Made by a program: the position numbers and the translations under genes
From: Ophiura sarsii
Lineage: Eukaryota; Echinodermata; Ophiuroidea; Amphilepidida; Ophiuridae
Reading direction: 5' to 3'
Assembly (NCBI GenBank): GCA_035610835.1
Contig: CM069448.1
Location: forward strand, 29,261,498 to 29,325,497
DNA: 64,000 nucleotides
Shown here: positions 1-9,582 of the stretch, one piece after another
Numbering within the stretch: the stretch's first letter is position 1
Layout of the letters: each line of letters opens with the position of its first letter
Notes under the pieces: generated by a model
The model's input: the letters and a program-made list of their open reading frames with translations, nothing else
What the model was told of the DNA's origin: nothing
Database searches by the model: none

Positions 1-185
1 CTTCGGTTGGATTGGTGTGAGCCCCCTTGGGCTTCATATTAGTGGTCCGTATTGGTGCAGTTCAATAAATAATAGTAATGTAACCAATAGCCGGTTGGAA
101 AGTGCTAAGGGAACTTATCTGGTGGGTTGAAATCGAAAACGATTTGAACATATAACGTGTATGGTAAAGTCCATTTTGCCTTGCC

Positions 186-413
186 ATGCTGTTTGTACCA
201 TAACACGCACGATATTTGAATCACGTGATAATCGAAACTCGTTACTGGTAACCTGAATTCTCCCTTCCTCATACCACTCCCCCTTCCCCACCAATCAATG
301 TTGCGAGGCCCTGTGCTGATGGTGGGCAAATTGTGGAATTCAACATTGTTCAGGGAGAAAGGGGGAACACTTTATATTACACCTAAAGTGGTTGGACAAT
401 ATTTTCTAACATT
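186..413 (+). repeat. Duplicate of the intron flank upstream of the WWE exon
   Basis: This stretch is a diverged direct copy of 5612-5838, which lies immediately upstream of the PARP WWE exon. The two share the opening text TGCTGTTTGTACCATAACAC, a C/T-rich middle, the phrase GCGAGGCCCTGTGCTGATGG and a purine-rich AAAGGGGGAAC block. The similarity stops within a few bases of where the 3' splice site lies in the downstream copy, and no WWE coding sequence follows here. This suggests a tandem duplication of this gene region, with the exon of this copy lost or replaced, but gene conversion or movement of an intronic repeat is also possible. Confidence 0.75.
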
Positions 414-806
414 TTCTGAGGATTTTTAAAATTGCGGTATCATATTCATCATAACTTGGGAACCACTCGATCGATCAACGAAATTTACATTTGTTATATC
501 TTAATCATATAAATCCCCATTGGCGCACATGCCCCATCATAAACAGGAGGAATGTGCCCCATAGCCATGATAGCACAATAAGTACATTGACCCGATAACC
601 ACGCATGTCCCACATACAATGACGGGTTTACATGATGATTTACATTAAAATCTTCTGTACGAATATCTTTAGAAAAAAATCAATATCAAAAATGGAAGAA
701 AATCCACTTTTGTGATGTAAAACTATTTTTTAACGATAATTTGACAAACATTATACGGAGATCAGCCATGTTACCATGGGAAGATCGCAACAAACAGCGG
801 AACATT
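414..806. other. Non-coding intronic or intergenic sequence
   Basis: AT-rich DNA without a supported gene, RNA or repeat structure. It lies upstream of the WWE exon and is probably intron or intergenic DNA of the PARP-like locus. Confidence 0.4.
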
Positions 807-921
807 GGGCCGTATTCTCGTACATAGTTAAACACGGTTTTAAGCTAAACACGCGTCTAACTTTGACTTTAGACACAGCGTTTAACTAAACGCGATTCTC
901 GTACATTTGTTTTACCTAAAC
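807..921 (+). repeat. Left end of the GGGCCGTATTC repeat family
   Basis: Begins with GGGCCGTATTCTCGTAC and continues with degenerate GTTTAACTAAACACG-like palindromic words. The same start, or its reverse complement at the right end, occurs at 2414, 2918, 4775, 4779 and 5052. The right end matching this copy may be the one near 4775, with the foldback element and other sequence lying between. Confidence 0.65.
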
Positions 922-1693
922 CAGGGACAATCGAATGTAGGGACAAGAAACGGCTTATTGTATCGTTACATCATCGTATTCAATTACAAAACATGCGGGT
1001 TGCGGGTTAGCTCTAGTAGTTGCGGGTGTGTTTTTATTCAAGGAACTCAAAGGTTGCCCTATAATCTTTCGAAAAATTATCAAAATATAATTTTCCAAAC
1101 AAATTAGGCCTAGGTCAAACTAAATATAATTTATAAATAATTTGTTCAAAAAATAACGTTCTAGTGTTAATAATAATCAGTATATTTGAGATAAATGTGA
1201 CAATTTTAGATTTATAAAAACATGTGAAAACATGCTAGAATAAAGGAATTAATATTTTTCCTGGGAAGTTTAAACTATAGACATTTTGTTCCTATTGATT
1301 CCAATATCCAAATTAATCGGAAAATGATGTTCTTTGATGATATATATTTGCATTTCTAGAGTATACTAGTTCAGTAGGAATTGCACAGGTATGTAGTCAA
1401 GTGGATATCTTCACAATTATGAATTGACCGTGAAGTAGGGTACAAATGCAATGTTATTGCTGAAAATGATACATGAGGGAGGATGTCTGGATTCAGAATG
1501 TTTTTTATTGACGTCAAGCCACGCCCTTTTCGATAATGTTATAATTATGACAAATATAGTTTGTCTTATAAACATAATATGTTTGGTATCAAATTAAAGC
1601 GGTTGACTCCTGGAATACATATAAAATAATAATTATAATACATAAAAAAAGTCAAAAGAGGTCAAATGTGATTAAAATGTATTCATACAGGTC

Positions 1694-1822
1694 ATGTCAC
1701 TTGTAATTTTATGTCACCTGTGATTTCATGTCACCTGTAATTTCATGTCACCTGTAATTTCATGTCACCTGTAATTTCATGTCACCTGTAATTTCATGTC
1801 ACCTGTAATTTCATGTCACGTA
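1694..1822 (+). repeat. 17 bp tandem repeat, about 7-8 copies
   Basis: Repeats of the unit TGTCACCTGTAATTTCA. The first two copies carry substitutions (ACTTG, GTGATTT) while later copies are nearly identical. The array lies in the loop between the arms of the surrounding foldback element. Confidence 0.9.
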
Positions 1823-2413
1823 CTATACAACGCCATATCCTGCCTGTCAATTTGAAGATGTGATACTTCATCCATGGTACAAATAAAACTGTCAACTTCA
1901 TCAATGCCTGTCTCCATACATGCCATACACATCAGGTGCTTGTTAGTAATAGATTTGGAGTTAGAGGCACATTAGCAAACTGATAATTATTTGTTTTGAA
2001 AACGTTCACTATTTAATACAAGAAGATTGAGACTATGGTCTTCATTATTTGTGATTATTCTAATTAATTAAAATCGTGCCTTGTTGAAGTGCTACAGTAT
2101 AATACTTTATCAAACATCACAATTCCACCCTCAGAACATAAGAAACCCCCATGCAGTTTCCAGTAATCTCATTATATTACTTCTCCACTGATTTTCTTAA
2201 GGACATGTGAATAGGTGCGTACATGCATTTAAATCTACATTAGGCCTACATTTATTTGGAAACAAAGAAGCAAAGACTTGCATTTTGAAATTAACAACAT
2301 TGAGAACAGCTTAGACACTAAAAATACTCAGATGAAAACCATTGCGTTATTACTCATCAGCCTAAATTTGAATACATAGGCCGTGCTTTAATTTCATACC
2401 AAACACATTAATT

Positions 2414-2918
2414 GGGCCGTATTCTCGTACTAAACACGGTTTTAGCTTAAAACCGTGTTTAACTAAACGCGTGTCTAACTTAAACGTGAGTTTATCCTTT
2501 AAACGACGTGTTTAACAAAACACGATTTCAAACTCTGCAAATCTCGTTCCCAGAGTGGTCCTGCGTTGATTGTATACAGGTATTTAATTCATTGTGGCCC
2601 TAATGGAGTACAATAAATATCGACCGAATGCCTTGGATACACGGTACTTTTAAAGACTACGTGATCCACCCGTCAGCTTGCACCGGGCACCGATGAGTGA
2701 TCAATCAAGGCATACAGTTGGTGCGAGAGTTTAGTTAAACACGCATTAAACTACCCCCGTACCCATGTTTAAAGTTAGACACATTTCGGCGAGTTAGACG
2801 CGTGTTTAAGTAAAACAAATGTACGAGAATTGCGTTTAGTTAAACGCTGTGTCTAAAGTCAAGGTTAGACGCGTGTTTAGCTTAAAACCGTGTTTAACTT
2901 CGTACGAGAATACGGCCC
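2414..2918 (+). mobile_element. GGGCCGTATTC-family palindromic element, complete copy
   Basis: Starts GGGCCGTATTCTCGTAC and ends with its reverse complement, GTACGAGAATACGGCCC. Both subterminal regions are built of degenerate GTTTAAC/GTTAAAC words and enclose a core of about 200 bp containing TATACAGGTATTTA. The core recurs in the copy at 4779-5052 and inverted at about 4260-4430. The element interrupts the right arm of the foldback element, so it is younger. No clear target duplication and no coding sequence are visible. Confidence 0.75.
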
Positions 2919-2957
2919 CATGATATGTTTGTGTTGCAAATATATTTGTCATTATAA

Positions 2958-3180
2958 CAGTGGCGTAGCTGGGTTTTTCATATGGGGGGGGCAAGAAATG
3001 AAAGTTAACCGACAAGATTTTCTAATTGGGGGACGCGCGCAAAAAATTGCCATCTATGTACTTTTGACCATCATTATTCCATAATTCGTCTTGTCAAATG
3101 AACCGACAGTGCCAATCTCAACCGACACGACAGTCAATATTGAGGGTGGGGGGGGGGGGGGGGGTGGGTGGTCGCCACTG
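2958..3180. mobile_element. Non-autonomous hAT-like element with 8 bp target duplication
   Basis: Starts CAGTGGCGTAGC and ends GGTCGCCACTG, giving inverted termini that begin CAGTGGCG. It is flanked by exact 8 bp direct repeats CATTATAA at 2950-2957 and 3181-3188. The interior includes G runs. Eight-base duplications and CAGTGGCG termini are typical of the hAT superfamily. At 223 bp with no open frame it cannot encode transposase. It is inserted in the right arm of the foldback element. Confidence 0.9.
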
Positions 3181-3740
3181 CATTATAACATAATCGACAA
3201 AGGGGGTGTGGCTTAACACGTCAATAAAAAGTCGCACAATAGTGCCATTTTGGCACCCGGTGATCTGAATCTAGACTAACTCATCCATGATTTTCAGCAA
3301 TAAGATCACATTTGTACCCTACTTCACGTCATGTCGAGCTTTCACCCGACTAAGAGTCCATCCGTATCGAGCAAGACACACAGCGAGTCGTGCAGTATGA
3401 TTGCTGAGATTTGTACCAGTGCCCATTCATGAATGTATTGTATATGCTTGCTCAACTGATGATATTTGTATCCCCGCAGCACGCATACTTATATAATAGT
3501 ACAATAGTTTCTTGTCCCTACATTCGATTGTCCCTGCTTAAACACGCGTCTAACTCACTGAAAAGTGTCTAACTTTAAACATGGCACTTATAAAACTCGC
3601 CCATTGCTTGTGTGGTGGATTTCGATCACGACAGGAGCATGCGCAGATGCGATTTTTGTGTAAGTGGTCTGTGATTTTGTCAATATTATATTTTTACTGT
3701 GATTTGTTTGTCAATCTGCATTAAATGCAAAAAGTAACAA

Positions 3741-3757
3741 CGCCCCCTGCTGGACTC

Positions 3758-3797
<40 letters not shown>

Positions 3798-3814
3798 AAT
3801 TGCGCCACGGAGGT
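3741..3814 (-). tRNA. tRNA-Asn(GTT)-like gene, probably degenerate
   Basis: Reading the minus strand gives D-arm text GTGGCGCAATTGGTTAGCGC, an anticodon arm with loop CTGTTAA (anticodon GTT; plus-strand AAC at 3778-3780), and T-loop TTCGAGT. The D arm, anticodon arm and spacing fit tRNA-Asn very well. The acceptor stem has mismatches at both ends and the T stem has one G-G mismatch, so the copy may be a pseudogene or a tRNA-derived repeat rather than a working gene. No intron is seen, and no CCA is encoded, as expected in eukaryotes. Confidence 0.75.
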
Positions 3815-4204
3815 GATTAGTTACTAGGCTGTTTTGGTTTGTCATGTTCACCCGTACACTTCCCCGTACACTTTCTTGCAAAGTCGGGCATCGTTTTTCC
3901 TCAAATGTTGCTTGCATATTGCCGTTGCTGTCGCCTTTAATACATGTGCTGTCAGTTGAACTTGGAACCAACGTTTACTTTGAACTGTCTATTTTCAATA
4001 AAAAAATATTCCAATACGGGAAAAAAATCAGAAAAGCTCACAGACAACAAATAAGAACATCATTTTACTCGACCTAGATTTTCAATCAACGTATTTCAAT
4101 CATCGGGAAAACCCGATGATGCGAGTGACGTCATTTAATGAGCTCATTAGCATAATTTATGTCCGTGAAATGTACAATAGAGTTTTATTAGTGCATGGGT
4201 ATGG

Positions 4205-4775
4205 GGTAGTTTAAGGCGCGTTTAACTAAACAAATACACGAACTGTATGCCTTGAATGATTACTCAACTGTGACCGGTGTAAGCTGCCGAGCAGATTATG
4301 TAGTATTAAAAATACACGTGTGTTTGAGGTATTCAGTCGATATCTATTGTAACTTATTAGGGCCACAACAAAAATAAATACCTGTATACATACTATACAG
4401 TAACGCACAATCACCCTGGCCCTGGGAACGAGATGCGCCGAGTTTAAAACCTTGTTTAGTTAAACACGTTGTTTAAAAGATAAACTCTCGTTTTAATTAA
4501 ACACAAGTTTAGTTAGACACGGTTTTAAGCTAAAACCGGGTTTAGTACGAGAATACGGCATACAGTTGGTGCGAGAATTTAGTTAAACACGCATTAAACT
4601 ACCCCCGTACCCATGTTTAAAGTTAGACACATTTCGGCGAGTTAGACGCGTGTTTAAGTAAAACAAATGTACGAGAATTGCGTTTAGTTAAACGCTGTGT
4701 CTGAAGTCAAAGTTAGACGCGTGTTTAGCTTAAAACCGTGTTTAACTACGTACGAGAATACGGAGAATACGGCCC
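4205..4775 (-). repeat. GGGCCGTATTC-family sequence, mostly inverted copies
   Basis: The core seen at 4920-5010 recurs here in reverse (GTATTCAGTCGATATC near 4330 and ATACCTGTATACAT near 4380). It is followed by GTTTAAC/TTAAACAC words and by termini GTACGAGAATACGG at about 4537 and 4750-4775. The part from 4553 to 4760 is nearly the same as 2715-2905 inside the complete copy. It ends in CGGCCC directly before the next copy at 4779. Probably two overlapping or truncated family members. Confidence 0.65.
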
Positions 4776-4778
4776 ATA

Positions 4779-5052
4779 GGGCCGTATTCTCGTACTACAC
4801 ACGGTTTTAGCTTAAAACCGTGTCTAACTTGTGTTTAACTAAAACGCGAGTTTATCTTTTAAACAACGTATTTAACTAAACACGGTTTTAAACTCGGCGA
4901 GTCTCGTTCCCAGGTTGGTTGTGCGTTACTGTATAGTATGTATACAGGTATTTATTTTTTGTTGTGGCCCTAATAGGTAACAATAGATATCGACTGAATA
5001 CCTCAAACGCACGTGTATTTCTAATACTACACAATATACGAGAATACGGCCC
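4779..5052 (+). mobile_element. GGGCCGTATTC-family element, short complete copy
   Basis: Bounded by GGGCCGTATTCTCGTAC and, at the right, ACGAGAATACGGCCC. The four bases CATA occur directly outside both ends (4775-4778 and 5053-5056) and may be a target duplication, although the longer copy at 2414 shows none. It contains the conserved core with TATACAGGTATTTA and GATATCGACTGAATACC. Confidence 0.65.
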
Positions 5053-5611
5053 CATATGTTTAGTGATAAGGTAAATCGTTGATTATACGTGCTTTTGGAT
5101 CCATTGACAATCTACCATTGACCAAATTGACCCACGCACATTTTATATTTATACATATTTTGCGTCATGTTGATTGTTTGAAGTTTCATTCATTTCATCG
5201 CTGTTCTGACATACCGGCACATCTCTTTACTTATTTCTGTTGTGATGTGCCGGTATGTCAGAACAGCGACGATTTATTGAGACAAAAATATGCATTATTA
5301 TTATCATGATTATGGTTTTGATATGATTTATATTGACTTATTGATGCCGCAAATACAATATTTGTTTAAGTAATCATAATAAAACAAATACAATAATTGA
5401 AATAATATTAGCCAAATATAACATGCATTTTAAAATTTGAAACACGATTTATACATATTGCCTGTGTCCGAAAATTGAATTTTAATATTTTAATACATAT
5501 GGGCATATCATTGCGATGGTACGATGTTCATTATGAAATAAATTGATAATATGATTTTCTTAAGTGATTTTAAACACAATCATAGAAAAAATGTGTTCGA
5601 ACACTGACCTA
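5053..5611. other. AT-rich intronic sequence with a hairpin
   Basis: No gene is supported. A 24-base inverted repeat occurs: TCGCTGTTCTGACATACCGG near 5200 and CCGGTATGTCAGAACAGCGA near 5248. It forms a tight hairpin and may be a tiny palindromic repeat. Confidence 0.5.
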
Positions 5612-5841
5612 ATGCTGTTTGTACCATAACACGCACGATATTTGAGTCACATGAATCGAAACTTTTTCTGGTAACCTGAAGTATCCCCTTCCTCACACCC
5701 CTCCCCTTCCCTACCGATCAACGTTGCGAGGCCCTGTGCTGATGGTGGGCAAATTGTGGATTCAACATTGTTCAAGGGGAAAGGGGGAACTCTTTACATT
5801 GCACCTACAAAGTGTTCGAACAATATTTTTTAACATTGCAG

Positions 5842-6061
5842 GTGATATGGCGATATAAGAATAGCTCAGGTGTCTATGATGATTACGATAGTGAGATCAA
5901 TGTTGTCATAGAACGAGCTTATCAAAACAAGGATAAGAAGTCTTTTGTTGAGTTGGATTTAGAAGACGAACAAATACGAATAGACTTCGTTAAAATGGTT
6001 GAAACCGATGTATCTGGAGGAAAGCAAGCTGTGGAATTACATCGGACTGATCTCAAAGCAG
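5842..6061 (+). CDS. PARP14/15-like gene, WWE-domain exon
   Basis: An internal exon opens after a T-rich acceptor ending TTGCAG at 5841 and closes at donor GTATGT (6062). It encodes 73 complete codons plus one base. The protein runs from VIWRYKNSSG through an acidic middle to a Val-Glu-Leu-His-Arg-Thr-Asp-Leu end, with the two-tryptophan/arginine-style pattern and final strand of a WWE domain. WWE domains bind ADP-ribose units (iso-ADP-ribose in RNF146, terminal ADP-ribose in some PARPs). The exon ends in phase 1 (G), and joining to 16826 gives a Glu codon, matching the WWE-to-catalytic order of PARP11-14-type proteins. Earlier exons, such as macrodomains, would lie left of the window. Confidence 0.88.
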
Positions 6062-6239
6062 GTATGTTAACCTAACACAAAGAGAGATATATAGGGTGTG
6101 TCAAAAAAGGTGTCCCATGTGAAACAAGATTTTGTTGGCCATGAAAAATATAAAAATTGTTCGCGAAATACTAGTAATCATGTTCAGCAATCTTTATTGT
6201 GCCATAAGAATGTTTTTATATCCATTTGAATCTTTCGTT

Positions 6240-7420
6240 ACCAAATGATGGCAAATCTATATGTTAATGACATGCCAAACTCTGTCAATTGTTTACTTTT
6301 ACAATATGCTGATGATAGTGCTTTAATGTATTCCGACAAAGATCCAGACAAAATCAGACAAGCTCTTTGCACCAATCTGGAAAGCTGTAATAAGTGGCTT
6401 ATTGAAAACAAATTGTCTTTGCATACGGGTAAGACTGAGCTGATTTGGTTCGAAGCGTAAAGTAAACAAACATAAAGATTTTTCAGTTGTACTGAGTGAT
6501 GGTCATGTCATTGAATCAAAGCAGTCCGTTGTTTACCTTGGCCTTGAGCTAAATCAAGACCTGGATGGGGAGCAAATATTGTTCTTAACATTATAAAGTT
6601 AATTCTCGGCTCAAATTTCTTTACAGGCAGGCAATTTTTTTAACCAGAAAGTTTAAAAAATGATCTGTTCAGCTCTGGTGTTATGTCTTTTTGATTATTC
6701 AATCTCATCCTGGTATGAAGGAACTTCAAAGTATCACAAACAACGATTACAATGTGCTCATAACAAGGTTATTAGATTCATCCTCAACAAAGATTATATG
6801 TATCATATAAATCTTGCTGATTTCCAATCACTTGGTTTGTTGAATATCAATACCAGAGCTGAACAGCTCCGTTTGAACCATGTCCATAACATCTTTTGTG
6901 ACACATGTCCAAAGTACATGAAAGACAATTTTATAAAACTTTCAAGTTTACATCGTTATAACACAAGGGGAAGTGATTTTAATTTCCAAGTGCCTAAGAT
7001 CAAGACCCCAACTTCTTTTTCATTTTCTTATAATGCAATCACAGATTGGAATAGGCTGCCTGACAATGTTGAATCTATTTCACTGAAATCCATTTTTAAA
7101 AAAGATGCAAAAACTCACATTTTGAATCACATGAATGTCTTGTTTTACATTTCCCGTTTTAAAGTGAGTGTGGTGTTTTTATAGTATGTAGGGTCATACC
7201 TTTTCTTAATTGTAATATAAGGACCCCTTTGGAAATAAGTTTATTTTAGCTTAAAGGGTTATCCTTGGCATGTTATCATTTTAAATGTTTTGCTGTATAA
7301 ATGTATGTATATTTGTAGCCTAATATAGTTTATATCTGTATTCCGTGCAATCCTATAGTTATATAATGTGATAATATTCTGAATAAAATCAAATCAAATC
7401 AAATCAAATCAAATCAAATC
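6240..7420 (+). mobile_element. 5'-truncated L2/CR1-like non-LTR retrotransposon
   Basis: Frame 6245-6460 encodes the reverse transcriptase catalytic block with LLLQYADDSALMYSDKD and the following NKWLIENKLSLHTGKTE segment. After a frameshifted stretch, 6660-7184 encodes the C-terminal RT/thumb region (LDY-like FDYSISSW, then RLQCAHNKVIRFI and ITDWNRLPDNV). A 3' UTR ends in AATAAAATC followed by a microsatellite of AAATC units (about 7384-7418), a characteristic tail of CR1/L2-group elements. The 5' part (endonuclease and most of RT) is absent and the frame is broken, so this is a dead copy in the large PARP intron. Confidence 0.85.
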
Positions 7421-8359
7421 TACACGGGCATGTTCATATTCAGCTTTGGTTACGTTTCTATTGAAGATCGCTCTTTTATTAGGAAGCGATCACTATTTAC
7501 GGCAGGGGGGACGCGAAATTTATAAAGGGGGGACGCGAACTTTTATTCTTGCAACAGGGATATGACATTTTTATGGTCAAAAGTGCAAAGATGAATTTTT
7601 TTCGGCGCGGTGCATGTGTCCCCAAAATACTATATTTGTTGGTACAAGCTTCTTTAGAGCCAAAATGTACCGCAATCATAGCAAAAATAGTGTAAAGTCG
7701 AACATTTTCGCGCTATGCGCGCCTTTATTTAGTCACAACAATCTTGTCGCTTCGTTTTCATTTCTATAAACGCCGAGTTCTTCACTAACTTAGTTGAATT
7801 TAAGATTGTTTGACTTTACATTGAGAAAGGATAACACACAGGTATTATTTCTTGAGCAGGATGTTTTTCCTGCGATGACGATAAAAATGTGAAAATTACT
7901 CTCGAATTTTTTTTCTTTTGGTGCTTTAAAATCAAAATTTCATCGGGCGAAGAATTAACAAGTAAATTCGCTGTTTTGACAAAAACATTTCACTTTTACG
8001 AATAAATATACATTTCTCTTCAAAATGATACCAAATTCAGCTATTTTCATTGAGGAAATCTGTCATTATCGTGATTTTAAACACAGTCCTTCAAAAATAA
8101 AAATAAATGTGAAACCACGTTCTCGATTTTTACGCTGCTGGTTGTGTTTGTGTTCAGTGTTGCCTACTTAAACTCCCAAACCAAGCCTCAAGCTCTCGCT
8201 CGCTTACTGTCTCGCTTACTGTTTGCCAATAGAAAATACAAGACGCTGCGCAGGCCAAAATAAGCCCAAATTCCGCAATAGCGGCTGCATCGGCAATCCA
8301 TATTCTCTATATAAGTTTGAAAGAGGCAAAACGCATACTAAAATCTGTACTGAAATCCG
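7421..8359. other. Intron sequence with decayed G-rich repeat
   Basis: No exon is supported. Around 7500-7640 there are GGGGGGGACGCG words resembling the interior of the hAT-like insert at 2958-3180 (GGGGGACGCGCGC, then a run beginning TTTTGACCA), so this is probably an old relative without readable ends. Confidence 0.35.
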
Positions 8360-8566
8360 TACTAAAAATCGGACTAAAAGTCAACATCAACTCCCATGTT
8401 GCCGGAAGTTCCAATTTGTTGCCTAGCCATTCTGATGTAAATATACTAACGGCAACCACCCAGATCCGTACTAAAAATCGGACTAAAAGTAAACATCAAC
8501 TCCCATGTTGCTCCAAGTTCTTGTTGCCTAGCCATGCTGATGTAAATATACTAACGGGAACCACCC
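8360..8566 (+). repeat. Tandem duplication, unit about 105 bp
   Basis: Two adjacent copies each start with ACTAAAAATCGGACTAAAAG, continue through CATCAACTCCCATGTTGC and end with GTAAATATACTAACGG. The copies differ by small indels. A short GGTAT run follows at about 8571-8588. Confidence 0.85.
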
Positions 8567-9009
8567 ACTTGGTATGGTATGGTATGGTCTAGTTTGCTTG
8601 AGCAAGCTTCGTTTCCAATCCGGTTCTTCGACCCAGTAATAAAAGCAAGGTGTCAATTTAGTAACATGAGTGCGAATCCCACTTTGGCCACTTTTTTACA
8701 GGAAAATGACTTTCACTTGAAACAAGAAGATTCTTAACAAAGACAAACATCGCTTATAAGGGGGCTGAGTTTAAATGCAAGCAGAAATAAAGGAAGAGTA
8801 TCATGAAGAGAATTGTGTCATATCAAAACGAGGTTTTCTTGAAATCAACTTGTCAAGATTTGTTTTTATAATATAGAGTCATAGTTAAATTGTACATGGC
8901 TGTTTACATAAACAAACGCCCCTGAACATGATGTGAGTTAAAGGTCTCAAATTAGAATATTGTGTATCTAATTAAGAACAGACTGTTTACATCAAAGTCA
9001 ACCAGGAGC

Positions 9010-9400
9010 AAAAACAAGTAATTAATTAATGGATACTTAATAATTATTTAACGATTAACAAATAATTAATTAGGATTAATTAATGATTGATTATTTATCA
9101 ACAATTAATTATCATTAATTAATGATCAATAATTAATTATTAATACTTATTTATGATCAGTAATTAATTAATCAATAACATTAATAGTTATTTATCATCA
9201 ATTTGCTATTGAGTAATTTATGATTAAACAATAATGAATGATCAATAATTAATCAATAAATAAATAATGAGCCATTAATTAACTACTAATAATTATCAAT
9301 CATCAACTTATTATAATTAATAAATTACTATACTATGCTATACTAATTAATCATGGCAATTCATTTATTAATTCATAATTAATGATTACTCAATAATTAA
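9010..9400. repeat. AT-rich low-complexity tract of ATTAAT words
   Basis: Almost entirely A and T, built from imperfect ATTAATTAATGATCAATA-type words on both strands. It is long enough to bend strongly and form many small hairpins. No coding or element boundaries are seen. Confidence 0.85.
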
Positions 9401-9525
9401 GGTTTGCACATATAGAATTCATGGATTTCCTTATTATCACACTCGCACAGACAACAACACGTACACCTGCTTCAGCTTTGTGTTATCCAAAATTCATATG
9501 CAACTTTCAATTGCTATCTTAGGTC

Positions 9526-9582
9526 CGTATGCACAAAAGAGTTAGACCGGGTCTAAAGTTAGACCTGGTCTAAGTGAAATTT
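9526..9582 (+). repeat. Fragment of the GGTCCGTATGCACA family
   Basis: Starts GGTCCGTATGCACAAAAG and continues with TTAGACCGGGTCTAA palindromes. The same start and palindromes occur at 19044-19215. The design, a fixed end followed by degenerate palindromic words, parallels the GGGCCGTATTC family, but the words differ. Confidence 0.6.

Larger units (their letters stand above)
922..3536. mobile_element. Large foldback element with long inverted arms and two nested insertions
   Basis: A perfect inverted repeat of about 30 bases marks the ends: 922-951 starts CAGGGACAATCG and 3507-3536 ends CGATTGTCCCTG. Further matching inverted segments follow inward: 1430-1470 pairs with about 3290-3335 (shared word AAGTAGGGTACAAATG), about 1505-1560 pairs with 3185-3235 (TTATTGACGT and AAGCCAC), and 1575-1604 pairs with 2385-2412. 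The right arm is interrupted by two younger insertions, 2414-2918 and 2958-3180. The central loop, about 1605-2385, holds a 17 bp tandem repeat. No transposase is seen, so this is a non-autonomous foldback-type element of unknown superfamily. Confidence 0.7.
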
